Shown here: positions 53,365 through 62,124 of the stretch, piece after piece
Numbering within the stretch: the first letter of the stretch is position 1
How the letters are laid out: the number at the start of each line of letters is the position of its first letter
Assembly: GCA_963678135.1 (NCBI GenBank)
Contig: OY782667.1
Coordinates: forward strand, 620,001-684,000
Direction: 5' to 3'
Length of the DNA: 64,000 bases
Source: JAHJKV01 sp963678135
GTDB lineage: Bacteria; Desulfobacterota; Desulfovibrionia; Desulfovibrionales; Desulfovibrionaceae
Made by a program: the position numbers and the translations under genes
The notes under the pieces: generated by a model
Database searches by the model: none
The model's input: the letters and a program-made list of their open reading frames with translations, nothing else
Told to the model about the DNA's origin: nothing

Positions 53365-54438
53365 ATGAAAAAACATATTTTTGAACAGCGCAAAGAAAAC
53401 CTAAGACGCCTTCTTAAACAACATAAACTCGAGGCTCTTATTGTTTCTCAGCCGGCCAATCGCTATTATCTCTCAGGTTTTGAACTGCATAATCCACAAT
53501 GCAATGAAAGTGCTGGTTACTTCATCGTGACCGCTGATGGTCGCCAAAAATTACTCACGGATCCGCGCTATGAAGATGCAGCACTACGGCTTTTTGAAAG
53601 CAATGAGGTCGGCATTTATAGTGCTCATCGTTGGCAATCCATAGGAAAGCATCTTCATGCCCTTGGTATTCAAAGTTTTGGTTTTGAAAGCACTGGACTT
53701 TGCTTTCTTGAGCATGAAAAACTCAAGGAGCAAGTGCAGCTTATCCCAACGCAAGGTTTGCTTGAACAGCTACGCCTTATAAAAGATCAAGAAGAAATCC
53801 AGCGTATAAAAAATTCCTGCGCTCTAAATCATCGGCTCATGGATTTTATTCAAGGGCAGCTTGAACCAGAGCGTAGCGAAAAAGATATTGCTTGGGAGAT
53901 TGAAAAATTTTTCCGTGAACAAGGCAAAGCAGAGGAAATGGCCTTTGCCTCCATAGTTGGAGTGGGTGCAAATGCTGCGTTACCGCACGCCATTCCGGAT
54001 CAGACCCCTTTGCGAGAAAATGAACTGGTACTCATTGATACTGGTTGCAAACTCCATGATTATAATTCCGACCAAACCAGAACCTTTTGGATAGGCAAGA
54101 CTCCCTCGGAACGCTTTAGGAAAACCAAAGACTTAGTGTTAAAAGCACAGCAGGCAGCCATTGATGTCATACGGCCGGGTATTGCTTTTCACGAAGCCTA
54201 TGCTGCAGCACATACTGTATTTGCCAATGCAGGAGAGGAAAAACACTTCACCCATGGTTTAGGGCATGGCATTGGCTTGGAAACCCACGAAGCCCCCAGC
54301 CTTTCTTCAAAATCAAAGGGTATATTCAAATCTGGCATGATAGTGACTGTAGAACCTGGACTGTATTATCCAGATTGGGGAGGTATACGCTGGGAATACA
54401 TGCTACTCATCACCGAGGACGGATGCGAAGTATTGTAA
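53365..54438 (+). CDS. M24-family Xaa-Pro aminopeptidase/dipeptidase
   Basis: A metallopeptidase of about 357 residues. The N-terminal creatinase-like domain (LEALIVSQPANRYYLSGF) is followed by the pita-bread domain with metal ligands in VLIDTGCKLHDYNSDQTRTF, HGLGHGIGLETHEAP, VTVEPGLYYP and IRWEYMLLITEDG. ATG at 53365 (MKKHIFEQRKENLRRLL) fits the family start; 53287 is the open-frame start. It removes proline-linked N-terminal residues or cleaves Xaa-Pro dipeptides. Confidence 0.88.
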   Translation: MKKHIFEQRKENLRRLLKQHKLEALIVSQPANRYYLSGFELHNPQCNESAGYFIVTADGRQKLLTDPRYEDAALRLFESNEVGIYSAHRWQSIGKHLHALGIQSFGFESTGLCFLEHEKLKEQVQLIPTQGLLEQLRLIKDQEEIQRIKNSCALNHRLMDFIQGQLEPERSEKDIAWEIEKFFREQGKAEEMAFASIVGVGANAALPHAIPDQTPLRENELVLIDTGCKLHDYNSDQTRTFWIGKTPSERFRKTKDLVLKAQQAAIDVIRPGIAFHEAYAAAHTVFANAGEEKHFTHGLGHGIGLETHEAPSLSSKSKGIFKSGMIVTVEPGLYYPDWGGIRWEYMLLITEDGCEVL

Positions 54439-54496
54439 GGTTCTATCATGCGATTGTGTTTTTCTACCTAAAATTAACCGCCGACTGATACAAAAG

Positions 54497-54521
54497 ACTG
54501 ATACAAAAGAGTGAACCCAGC
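54497..54521 (+). repeat. Short dispersed repeat, copy 1
   Basis: ACTGATACAAAAGAGTGAACCCAGC matches 59436-59460 at most positions, with a 13-base partial copy ACTGATACAAAAG immediately before (54484-54496). Intergenic before eno. Confidence 0.45.
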
Positions 54522-54590
54522 GCTTATTCACGCTTGTAATATGTTTGAGCAAGTAAAAGAAATACGCTATGCCTTGCAAGGACTTCGTAT

Positions 54591-54620
54591 TTGTCATGCT
54601 TTTATTATATTTTTTATTAT
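54591..54620 (+). promoter_or_regulatory. Possible sigma-70 promoter of eno
   Basis: TTGTCA at 54591-54596 and TATTAT at 54615-54620 are separated by 18 bases in a very AT-rich region with a repeated TTTTATTATATT. AAGGAG and ATG of eno follow at a suitable distance. Confidence 0.4.
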
Positions 54621-54647
54621 ATTTTAATTGTATTAAGGAGCTGAGCA

Positions 54648-55934
54648 ATGAGTATAATTACTGCTGTATGGGCCAGAGAAATTTTGGATTCTAGGGGTAA
54701 TCCTACTGTTGAAGTAGAACTTATGTATGAATCAGGGATTGTAGGGCGTGCAGCCGTACCTTCCGGTGCATCAACTGGTTCCAGAGAAGCCTTGGAACTG
54801 CGTGATAAGGATAAGAATCGTTATTTGGGCAAAGGCGTAACTCATGCTGTGAATAATATTCAAGATGAAATTGCCAACCTTGTTATCGGCATGGATGGCC
54901 TGCGCCAAGTTACTCTTGACAATGAAATGATTGAACTCGACGGCACTGCAAATAAAGAGCGTTTAGGAGCCAATGCAATGCTTGGTGTTTCTTTGGCTAA
55001 TGCCCGTGCTGCAGCTACTTTTTTAGGCCTGCCTTTGTATCAATATCTTGGCGGTGTCAATGCGAAAATTTTGCCTGTACCCATGATGAATATTATCAAT
55101 GGCGGTCAACATGCACCCAATAATTTAGATATTCAGGAATTTATGATCATGCCACTTCGGGCAGAAACCTTTGCTCAGGCTTTGCGAATGGGGGCAGAAA
55201 CCTTTCATGCTTTGAAGAAAATTTTAGCCAAAGATGGACATATAACTTCGGTAGGAGATGAAGGTGGTTTTGCTCCGAACCTTGGCTCTCATGATGAAGC
55301 CTTCCAGTATATCATCCGTGCCATTGAGGCAGCTGGATACGCTCCAGGGCAAGATATTGCACTAGCCATTGATGCTGCTGCCAGTGAATTTTATAAAGAC
55401 GGCAAATACATACTTGCTGGCGAAGCTCGTGAAATGAATGCGTCTGAACTTATTGAGTTCTACGATGATTTTTGTAAGCGCTATCCTCTGGTCTCCATAG
55501 AAGACGGGCTGGCTGAAGGAGATTGGGATGGTTTTGCTCAAATGACAGAGATGTTGGGAGAACGTATCCAGCTTGTTGGCGATGATCTTTTTGTGACCAA
55601 TCCTGATATATTAGCCGAAGGCATTGAACAAGGGGTGTGTAACTCCATTCTGATTAAATTAAACCAAATAGGTACGCTGACTGAAACCTTGGATACCATT
55701 GAAATGGCAAAGCAAGCAGCCTATACCACGGTGATTTCTCACCGCTCTGGTGAAACAGAGGATGCCTTTATTGCGGACTTGGCTGTTGCTGTCAATGCTG
55801 GACAAATTAAAACAGGATCGCTTTGCCGTTCTGATCGTATTGCCAAATATAATCAGCTTCTGCGGATAGAAGAAGACCTTGCTGAGGATGGCATGTATTT
55901 TGGGTCTGCCCTTGCTGAATCATGGTTTGAATAG
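54648..55934 (+). CDS. eno: Enolase
   Basis: A 428-residue glycolytic enzyme (2-phosphoglycerate to phosphoenolpyruvate). N-terminal AREILDSRGNPTVEVEL and PSGASTGSREALELRD, GANAMLGVSLANARAAA, GDEGGFAPNL and the catalytic loops SIEDGLAEGDWDGF, LVGDDLFVTNP, ILIKLNQIGTLTETL and VISHRSGETED are all intact. AAGGAG precedes the ATG; a strong terminator follows. Confidence 0.98.
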   Translation: MSIITAVWAREILDSRGNPTVEVELMYESGIVGRAAVPSGASTGSREALELRDKDKNRYLGKGVTHAVNNIQDEIANLVIGMDGLRQVTLDNEMIELDGTANKERLGANAMLGVSLANARAAATFLGLPLYQYLGGVNAKILPVPMMNIINGGQHAPNNLDIQEFMIMPLRAETFAQALRMGAETFHALKKILAKDGHITSVGDEGGFAPNLGSHDEAFQYIIRAIEAAGYAPGQDIALAIDAAASEFYKDGKYILAGEAREMNASELIEFYDDFCKRYPLVSIEDGLAEGDWDGFAQMTEMLGERIQLVGDDLFVTNPDILAEGIEQGVCNSILIKLNQIGTLTETLDTIEMAKQAAYTTVISHRSGETEDAFIADLAVAVNAGQIKTGSLCRSDRIAKYNQLLRIEEDLAEDGMYFGSALAESWFE

Positions 55935-55965
55935 TACTAATTTTTACTGAATTGTTGCTTGTAGA

Positions 55966-55999
55966 TAGCCCTGTAGGCCTTGCTTACAGGGCTACTTTT
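55966..55999 (+). terminator. Rho-independent terminator of eno
   Basis: A 10-base perfect stem (TAGCCCTGTA with TACAGGGCTA at 55985-55994) is followed by CTTTTA. It ends close to the convergent YhhQ gene end. Confidence 0.85.
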
Positions 56000-56675
56000 A
56001 TGCTCTTGGGCGTATTTTTTTGGCAAGGTATAAGAAGGGAGTATCAGCTATAGCAACGGCAAACTTAAATATGTAGGTTGTGAATACAATTTCCCAAAAA
56101 ATCGGCATTGGAATATTGGGATCAGCCCAAAAGGCTATAAAACAAAAAATCAAAGTATCTAAAAGCTGGCTGCTTAAAGTGGAGAGATTATTTCTTAGCC
56201 AAAGGTATTTGCCTTTGGTTTTTTCCTTCCAAAAATGAAAAGCCCAAATATCATGCATTTGGGAAATAAAATACGCTGCCAAAGAACCAAAAACCACACG
56301 CGGGAAAAATCCAAAAATAGTCTCAAGGCTCTCTTGGGCAAAATCAGCACTGCTTGGAGTAAATTGTAGGGCAATTTGCATATAGGCTGTGGCCATGAGC
56401 AAGATACCAAAGCCAAGAAAAACCGCGCGGCGTGCTTCTGCTTTACCGTATTTTTCGCTTAAAATATCTGTGGAAAGAAAAACACTGGCATACAAGACAT
56501 TGCCTAAGGTGGTAGTAAAACCAAATAAATCTATAAATTTTAGGACTTGGATATTACATAAGATTAAGTTGAAAACCACGAGTCCAAAAAGACCCACACG
56601 CCCAAAAAAATTATAAACAACAAGTACCAAGCATAAATCCAAAGTAAGAAAAGCAATCCAAAGTGTTTCGTTCAT
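55998..56675 (-). CDS. YhhQ/VUT-family queuosine precursor transporter
   Basis: A 225-residue membrane protein with about six helices. The pattern FTTTLGNVLYASVFLSTDILSEKYGKAEARRAV is that of the vitamin-uptake/queuosine precursor (VUT/YhhQ) family; QMHDIWAFHFWKEKTKGKYLWLRNN and LDTLIFCFIAFW further match. The ATG at 56675 has GGGAG upstream; the longer frame is not conserved. It probably imports queuine or preQ0/preQ1. It stands convergent to eno. Confidence 0.88.
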   Translation of the reverse strand: MNETLWIAFLTLDLCLVLVVYNFFGRVGLFGLVVFNLILCNIQVLKFIDLFGFTTTLGNVLYASVFLSTDILSEKYGKAEARRAVFLGFGILLMATAYMQIALQFTPSSADFAQESLETIFGFFPRVVFGSLAAYFISQMHDIWAFHFWKEKTKGKYLWLRNNLSTLSSQLLDTLIFCFIAFWADPNIPMPIFWEIVFTTYIFKFAVAIADTPFLYLAKKIRPRA

Positions 56676-56734
56676 GCTAACTCCCTTACGGGCTGTGCCT
56701 AGAAATAGGCTATGCGTCAAGTGATTGATCTTGT

Positions 56735-56776
56735 GTCAAAAGCCATCACCCAAAACACTACGGCTTTGGGTGATGG
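56735..56776 (-). terminator. Rho-independent terminator of the chemoreceptor gene
   Basis: CCATCACCCAAA at 56743-56754 pairs with TTTGGGTGATGG at 56765-56776; on the minus strand CTTTTGA follows. It lies about 30 bases after the chemoreceptor stop codon. Confidence 0.8.
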
Positions 56777-56804
56777 TGCTTGTACTGAGCGTGTTTCAAA
56801 AGTC

Positions 56805-59207
56805 TTATTGTAAACCTGCAATAAGCTCGCTGAGTTCATCAGCTTGTTGTTTGAGGCGAGTAACAGCTTCCACGGATTGATCCATGCCCAGCGATGTTTT
56901 TTCAGCCAGATCATTGACATCTGCAACAGAGCGAGAAATTTCATCACTTGCTGCGGATTGCTGTTCAGCAGCAGCAGCAATAGAATTGACTTGATCGCTG
57001 GTTGCTCCGGCTAGAGCTAATATTTCCTCCAAGGCCACGCCTGATTTATGGACAAGGTTTGTGGCTTCATCCACGACTTGCACGGCACCGCCCATACCGT
57101 TGACAGCTTTTTCCGTACCTTCTTGTATTTCGGAAATAGCAGTTCCAACTTCCCGGGTCGCATTCATTGTTTTTTCAGCAAGTTTTCGTACCTCGTCAGC
57201 AACAACCGCAAAGCCACGCCCAACTTCACCTGCTCGAGCAGCTTCAATGGCTGCGTTCAAGGCCAAAAGATTTGTCTGATCCGCAATATCATTAATAACA
57301 TTCATAACCTTTTCAATGCCTTCAGCTTGTTTGCACATAAGGCCTATGTGTTCTTTCATTTCATGCGCACGTTCTTTCACAAGATTGATCACTTCTATGG
57401 ACTGATTGACTGATTCAGCTCCTTCTCGTGCTTTATTCATGGTGTTTTCGGCTTGTTCCGCAGTTCCAGATGCACTTTGTGCCACTTCCATAACCGTGGC
57501 ATTCATTTCTTCCATGGCACTGGCTGCATTTTGGCTGAGGCTTTTTTGTGTTTCAGCCGCGGTATTGGCTTCATCAACAATGATTGCGAGTTCACCGGTT
57601 GCAGTATGCACCAATTGAGCAATGCCCAAAGCACGCTGTGCTGTTTCACTCAGTATTTTATTGTGCTCTAAGATTTCTTGTTCTTTGCGTTTGAGCTCTG
57701 TTAAATTGCTGAGCTCCACAAAAGCCCCAAGTGCTTGTTTGTCCAAATTATAGATAGGAATAGCATCTACAGCAAGGAAATAGGTTTCGCCTTGAAGATT
57801 TGTGCCTTGGTGCAGGGGAATGTTTTTTTCTGTATCGTCTTGAAGCACAGTACGGATTGTTTTGGCTAAATCCAAATCTTGTGCAAAAAAATCTTCAATA
57901 GAAGTACCAAGTTGCTCTGCTGTCGAACCTTTACGCCCCATAAGTTGATTCATTTGTGTATTCAGGAAGGTAATTTTTCCTGTTGGATCAGCGACAAGGC
58001 AAGGCGAGGACATACCATCCAAGATGCCTTGAGAAAAACCAAGTTTTTCTTTGAGCGTAGCAACCATTGCTTTCATATCATTGCCCAAGACAGAAAGCTC
58101 CTTGGTTGTACCAGCAAAATCAGGAACAGCATTCAGGTAGCCCCCGGAAACATGCGCAGTAAATCTGCACATGCCTTGGACAGTTGTGTTTATGCCTTTT
58201 GAAATACAGTAGGAAAGCAGGCCAGCAAAAAGAACAAAGCAGCTGATGATGAGCATGATTGTGCGCTGCTGAATAAAGTGACTCATGCGTATATGCAGCA
58301 AAGAATCCAGCTCTTTGGACGCAACATCCCAATACGCAAAACTCGCTTTGTGTGCTGCTTGTGCTTTACTCAGGAAATTTTGCGGTGAAACAGGAATATT
58401 AGAATCAGCAATAGTTCGTAAGATATAAATAAGTTCAGCATGAGCCTTTTTATATGTGTTGAAAGCAGGTGTCATGCGTGTACTTAAATCAGGCAAAATT
58501 CCATAAAAATTAGGGTCTTCATTCAGGGCAGTTTCAGTGCTGGCTTGCACGCGAGCCAAGTCAAAATCCTGTAAAAGAATTGCCCATGTATTGAACAAAC
58601 GGCGATCTGCATCAGAGAGTTCACCTGAAGAGAGTTTTGCAAGCCCTTGTTGCATAATTTCCATCAGTCGGACTTGATTTGCAGGCAAAGCGAGCAAGCT
58701 CAAATCCATCATGTAGTAAGAGTCTAAGTCCGGATCAAGGATCAAGTTGGATGTATCACCAACATGAGCAATCATCCCCATGATGTCATCTACAAGGGAG
58801 CTACAGGCTGCTATGCGCTGCGGTGAACCTGCATCAGTTTCTTGGAGGATTTTCCATTTTTTTAATACCGCGCTGAGTTTGAGTTGGGCGCGATTGCGAG
58901 AAGCAAGGCCATTTTCAGTAAACTGCAAACTTTCGCCATATTGAGCGTGTGCAGCTTTGAGCTGGATAAAGGCTTGTTCAATATGCGGTTTAGCACGATC
59001 GGAATTTGTGACAAACTCAGGCAATGATTGCAGTAATTTTTGTAAAGGCCTTTGGTATGTATTGCCCTGAAGCTCTAATTCGCTGAAATGAATTTGCCCA
59101 TTGATAGTATTAATGGACATGTACAATAAACCAACAACAGGCAAGGCAAAAGCAAGGCCAATGATTGTTAGTTTCCAGAACAACTTAATTTTGAAATTTG
59201 TAAACAT
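56805..59207 (-). CDS. Methyl-accepting chemotaxis protein with PAS domain
   Basis: The 800-residue chemoreceptor has an N-terminal membrane helix (LTIIGLAFALPVVGLLYM), a large periplasmic domain (about 35-310), a second helix (MLIISCFVLFAGLLSYCI), a linker, a PAS-like domain (SSPCLVADPTGKITFLN ... AVDAIPIYNLDKQALG) and the signalling hairpin tip INDIADQTNLLALNAAIEAA. ATG at 59207 has TAGGA before it; the longer frame would add 29 non-conserved residues. Signal unknown. It may control the flagella encoded at 22-27 kb. Confidence 0.92.
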   Translation of the reverse strand: MFTNFKIKLFWKLTIIGLAFALPVVGLLYMSINTINGQIHFSELELQGNTYQRPLQKLLQSLPEFVTNSDRAKPHIEQAFIQLKAAHAQYGESLQFTENGLASRNRAQLKLSAVLKKWKILQETDAGSPQRIAACSSLVDDIMGMIAHVGDTSNLILDPDLDSYYMMDLSLLALPANQVRLMEIMQQGLAKLSSGELSDADRRLFNTWAILLQDFDLARVQASTETALNEDPNFYGILPDLSTRMTPAFNTYKKAHAELIYILRTIADSNIPVSPQNFLSKAQAAHKASFAYWDVASKELDSLLHIRMSHFIQQRTIMLIISCFVLFAGLLSYCISKGINTTVQGMCRFTAHVSGGYLNAVPDFAGTTKELSVLGNDMKAMVATLKEKLGFSQGILDGMSSPCLVADPTGKITFLNTQMNQLMGRKGSTAEQLGTSIEDFFAQDLDLAKTIRTVLQDDTEKNIPLHQGTNLQGETYFLAVDAIPIYNLDKQALGAFVELSNLTELKRKEQEILEHNKILSETAQRALGIAQLVHTATGELAIIVDEANTAAETQKSLSQNAASAMEEMNATVMEVAQSASGTAEQAENTMNKAREGAESVNQSIEVINLVKERAHEMKEHIGLMCKQAEGIEKVMNVINDIADQTNLLALNAAIEAARAGEVGRGFAVVADEVRKLAEKTMNATREVGTAISEIQEGTEKAVNGMGGAVQVVDEATNLVHKSGVALEEILALAGATSDQVNSIAAAAEQQSAASDEISRSVADVNDLAEKTSLGMDQSVEAVTRLKQQADELSELIAGLQ

Positions 59208-59223
59208 ATGGCATCCTAAGGTG

Positions 59224-59251
59224 CTTGCATGATAAAATAACTTGCATGATA
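59224..59251 (-). promoter_or_regulatory. 11-base direct repeat before the chemoreceptor gene
   Basis: CTTGCATGATA occurs at 59224-59234 and again at 59241-59251, spaced 17 bases, just before the ATG at 59207. It could be a regulatory site or chance. Confidence 0.3.
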
Positions 59252-59435
59252 CAATAATAAGACACAAGTCTGCGTATTTTTTGGCAAGCCTCATTCAAGC
59301 TTACCCTTAAGCAAAAACATATCATAAATTTTATTTTATTCAAACTACAAATGCCTGTCCAAAAATACTGATTTTTAAGATTATAGGCAGAGTGTAAAGC
59401 ACCCTTAAATTAGCTCCATTGCATGGTAATCGCCT

Positions 59436-59460
59436 ACTGGTACAAAAGAGTGACCCCAGC
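59436..59460 (+). repeat. Short dispersed repeat, copy 2
   Basis: ACTGGTACAAAAGAGTGACCCCAGC is the second copy of the repeat at 54497-54521. It lies between the chemoreceptor gene and repeat copy D. Confidence 0.45.
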
Positions 59461-59557
59461 TCTCAGTGCTCAGAGTGAATTCAGGCTCTGGGCTATGAAG
59501 TCTAGCTCTTTCGGTGCAGAGAGAAGGAAAAAAAAGAAGAAAGAAGAGAAGAAAATT

Positions 59558-59592
59558 AAGAACTGGATTCTGCGACTTACGCGCAGAATGAC
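59558..59592 (-). repeat. Palindromic extragenic repeat, copy D
   Basis: AAGAACTGGATTCTGCG, ACTTACG, CGCAGAATGAC: the palindrome with conserved 7-base loop. A purine-rich stretch (59521-59557, nearly all A and G) directly precedes it. Confidence 0.85.
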
Positions 59593-59700
59593 AGAGGGGG
59601 AGGCAAGACGGCAAACGGGGAAGGAACCCAGACTATGAGGGCTTAACGCAGTAAGGGAAAAAACAGGGAGGAAGAGGAGAAAAAGAAGAAGCGAAGACAT

Positions 59701-59735
59701 AAGAACTGGATTCTGCGACTTACGCGCAGAATGAC
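59701..59735 (-). repeat. Palindromic extragenic repeat, copy E
   Basis: Essentially identical to copy D over 35 bases (AAGAACTGGATTCTGCG and so on), again preceded by a purine-rich run (about 59650-59700). Confidence 0.88.
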
Positions 59736-59820
59736 AAGAGGATGGGAAACAATAAAATTTAAGGTAATTATCTGGTTCAGCCTCTAAAAATATTTCTGTA
59801 TGCCATGGCTGTATACCACC

Positions 59821-59857
59821 AAAAAAGCACTTACAAAAATATGCCATAAGTGCTTGT
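59821..59857 (-). terminator. Terminator of the tRNA gene
   Basis: AAGCACTTA at 59825-59833 pairs with TAAGTGCTT at 59847-59855; on the minus strand a run of six T follows. It lies just behind the tRNA-Ala gene. Confidence 0.8.
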
Positions 59858-59863
59858 AATCTT

Positions 59864-59939
59864 TGGTGGAGACGAGGAGATTTGAACTCCCGACTTCTGC
59901 CTTGCGAAGGCAGCGCTCTCCCAGCTGAGCTACGTCCCC
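59864..59939 (-). tRNA. tRNA-Ala (anticodon CGC)
   Basis: A complete cloverleaf of 76 bases on the minus strand: acceptor GGGGACG with CGTCTCC, D-arm GCTCAGCTGGGAGAGC, anticodon stem CTGCC/GGCAG with loop TTCGCAA giving anticodon CGC (reads GCG), T-arm with GTTCAAATC, and encoded CCA. A gene-like open frame running across it on the same strand is a shadow. Confidence 0.95.
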
Positions 59940-60047
59940 GATTTCTATATAAAAGCAAGTTCGGTCTACCTACTGAATCGTGCTTTTGGCAAGAAAAAAC
60001 TCAAAAAGTACGCTATGCACAAAAGCCCAGCTCCTGCCTCCCCTCTT

Positions 60048-60082
60048 GTCATCCTGCGCGTAAGTCGCAGGATCCAGTTCTT
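60048..60082 (+). repeat. Palindromic extragenic repeat, copy F
   Basis: GTCATCCTGCGCGTAAGTCGCAG then GATCCAGTTCTT, in two parts, equals copy A except at one position. It stands just before the rlmE gene. Confidence 0.88.
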
Positions 60083-60153
60083 CTATGCGTTTGTTCTCGT
60101 TACTTGTATTCATGCCTTGGCTTCTGAGCAGGTTTGCAGTACACAATTTTTTT

Positions 60154-60753
60154 ATGAAGCAATACAGGGATCATTATTTCAAAAAAGCCAAACAGGATAA
60201 TTATCCGGCTCGCTCAGTATATAAACTCCAAGAAATAGAAAAGCGATTTCATATTTTTAGACAGGGTCAACATGTCGTTGATCTTGGAGCAGCTCCGGGT
60301 TCGTGGACTCTTTGGGCTGCTCAAAAAATAGGCAAAAATGGAAGAATTTTAAGTATAGATATTCAGAGCACAAATACTGTTTTTGCTGAAAATACATTGT
60401 TTCTGCAAGCCAACGCCTTTGAAGACTCACCTGAGCTCCTTGATGCTATGGACAAAATAGCTCCATTTGATATTGTCTTAAGCGATATGGCACCCAAAAC
60501 CACAGGGATAAAAATTACAGACCAAAGCCGTTCTGTAGCACTTTGCGAGCGTGCCTTGAGCGTAGCGCAACTTCATCTCAAGCAACATGGCCATTTTGTT
60601 GTCAAAATATTTGAAGGACCAGATGTAAAAGCTTATACAGACAGTCTGCGTCCATTGTTTGATACAGTCAAAAGTTTCAAACCTAAAAGCTCTCGAGCTG
60701 AATCCAAAGAAATGTTTATTATCGGGCTTGGCTTTCTGGCACGAGACAGGTAA
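60154..60753 (+). CDS. rlmE: 23S rRNA 2'-O-methyltransferase RlmE (FtsJ)
   Basis: A 199-residue SAM-dependent enzyme methylating the ribose of U2552 of 23S rRNA. Begins MKQYRDHYFKKAKQDNYPAR; SAM motif VVDLGAAPGSWTLWA; catalytic K-D-K-E tetrad in RSVYKL, LSDMAPKTTG, VVKIFEG and SRAESKEMFIIG. The 60154 start is from family alignment; the longer open frame upstream covers repeat copy F and is not likely translated. Good match. Confidence 0.92.
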   Translation: MKQYRDHYFKKAKQDNYPARSVYKLQEIEKRFHIFRQGQHVVDLGAAPGSWTLWAAQKIGKNGRILSIDIQSTNTVFAENTLFLQANAFEDSPELLDAMDKIAPFDIVLSDMAPKTTGIKITDQSRSVALCERALSVAQLHLKQHGHFVVKIFEGPDVKAYTDSLRPLFDTVKSFKPKSSRAESKEMFIIGLGFLARDR

Positions 60754-60821
60754 AAACATCAGCCATAGAGTCGTTAATATATCACAACTGTTCATATACA
60801 AGCTACTGAAGGAGGAAAAAC

Positions 60822-61568
60822 ATGGCTGGACATAGCAAATGGGCCAATATTCAGCATAGAAAAGGACGACAAGACGCCAAAAAAGCAAAATTTTTCACCA
60901 AAGCTGCAAAAGATATTATTTTAGCAGCTAAAGCAGGTGGAGGAAATCCTGAAGATAATTCTGCGCTACGTCTGGCCATTCAAAAAGCCAAAGCAGTAAA
61001 TCTGCCCAAAGATAAAATTGATAATGCAATCAAAAAGGGAACAGGAGAAATTGCTGGTGGCGATATAATGGAAGTAAACTACGAAGGGTATGGCCCCGGC
61101 GGAGTAGCCTTGCTCATAGAAGTTGCAACAGACAATAAAAATCGCGTTGTTGCCGAAGTACGCCATGCTCTCTCCAAAAATGGTGGTAACATGGCCGAAG
61201 CAGGAGCCGTGGCTTGGATGTTTGATAAAAAAGGTCAAATCACTTTTGAAAAAAATATACTTTCTGAAGAAGAAGCCATGGAAATCGGACTTGACGCAGG
61301 GGCTGAAGATATCGAAGCGGAAGACGAGCTCGTCACTATCAGCACTGCTCCAAGCGATTATATGGCAGTGCATCAAGCTTTTGCTGATCTGGGCAAGGAA
61401 GCCACAGAGTCTGAAGTAACGTATGTTCCCCAAAACACAGTTGAAGTTGACGCGGATACAGCAAAAAAAATATTGAAACTTGTTGATGCCTTAGAGGATA
61501 ATGATGATGTTTCACGGGTGCATATCAATGCGGACTTCCCTGATGAAATTCTTGCGGAACTAGAGTAA
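60822..61568 (+). CDS. yebC: YebC/PmpR-family protein
   Basis: A 248-residue YebC-type DNA-binding or translation-associated regulator: MAGHSKWANIQHRKGRQD, LPKDKIDNAIKKGTGE, YEGYGPGGVALLIEV, AEAGAVAWMFDKKG and FPDEILAELE. AGGAGG precedes the start. Often beside ruvC, as here (one base gap), which suggests the same transcript. Confidence 0.95.
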   Translation: MAGHSKWANIQHRKGRQDAKKAKFFTKAAKDIILAAKAGGGNPEDNSALRLAIQKAKAVNLPKDKIDNAIKKGTGEIAGGDIMEVNYEGYGPGGVALLIEVATDNKNRVVAEVRHALSKNGGNMAEAGAVAWMFDKKGQITFEKNILSEEEAMEIGLDAGAEDIEAEDELVTISTAPSDYMAVHQAFADLGKEATESEVTYVPQNTVEVDADTAKKILKLVDALEDNDDVSRVHINADFPDEILAELE

Positions 61569-61569
61569 A

Positions 61570-62091
61570 ATGCTCAATGAACGTGGCGCAGTGACTGTTC
61601 TTGGACTGGATCCGGGGAGTAGGGTCACGGGCTGGGGTGTTGTTCAAGAAAAATCCGGCCAAGCAAAACTTGTGGCTCAAGGCACAATCCGTACCCCAAC
61701 GCAAAAAAGCCTTAGCTCTCGCTTAGGCGTGATTTTTGAAAAGATGACAGAGCTTATCAAGCAGTATAAGCCACAGGAAGTAGCCATTGAAAATGTATTT
61801 GTGGGAAAACATCCTCAATCGGCTCTCAAATTAGGACAAGCCCGTGGTGCAGCTCTTGCTGCCTGCGCCATCGCAGGCCTCTGTGTTGCTGAGTATGAAC
61901 CAGCTAAGGTAAAAAATGCTCTGGTAGGGACTGGCCGTGCACCTAAAGAACAAGTAGCCTTTATGGTTGCCCAAATTTTAGGGGTTAAAAATCCTGACTG
62001 GGCCGAGGATGCATCTGATGCACTGGCTGTGGCTGTAAGTCATTTGAATCATCGGCGTATGAATAGGCTTACACAGGGCGCAGGGGCATAA
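61570..62091 (+). CDS. ruvC: Holliday junction endonuclease RuvC
   Basis: The 173-residue resolvase has its acidic residues: Asp in VLGLDPGSRVTGWG, Glu in EVAIENVFVGKHPQSALKLG, and the Asp pair in WAEDASDALAVAVSHL. It cuts Holliday junctions symmetrically. Start is one base after yebC; ruvA follows after 33 bases. Confidence 0.94.
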   Translation: MLNERGAVTVLGLDPGSRVTGWGVVQEKSGQAKLVAQGTIRTPTQKSLSSRLGVIFEKMTELIKQYKPQEVAIENVFVGKHPQSALKLGQARGAALAACAIAGLCVAEYEPAKVKNALVGTGRAPKEQVAFMVAQILGVKNPDWAEDASDALAVAVSHLNHRRMNRLTQGAGA

Positions 62092-62124
62092 AAAGTATAC
62101 ACAAGATCAAGGTAGAAACATTCT

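Noticed and set aside
56676..56735. Possible preQ1 riboswitch before the YhhQ gene
   Set aside because: There is a small CCTA/TAGG hairpin, but I could not match the preQ1 core pattern with the needed loop and A-rich tail.
59470..59958. 162-codon open frame on the minus strand across the tRNA
   Set aside because: It reads through the tRNA-Ala gene (giving the familiar SSAGRALPSQGR false peptide) and two repeat copies; no ribosome site.
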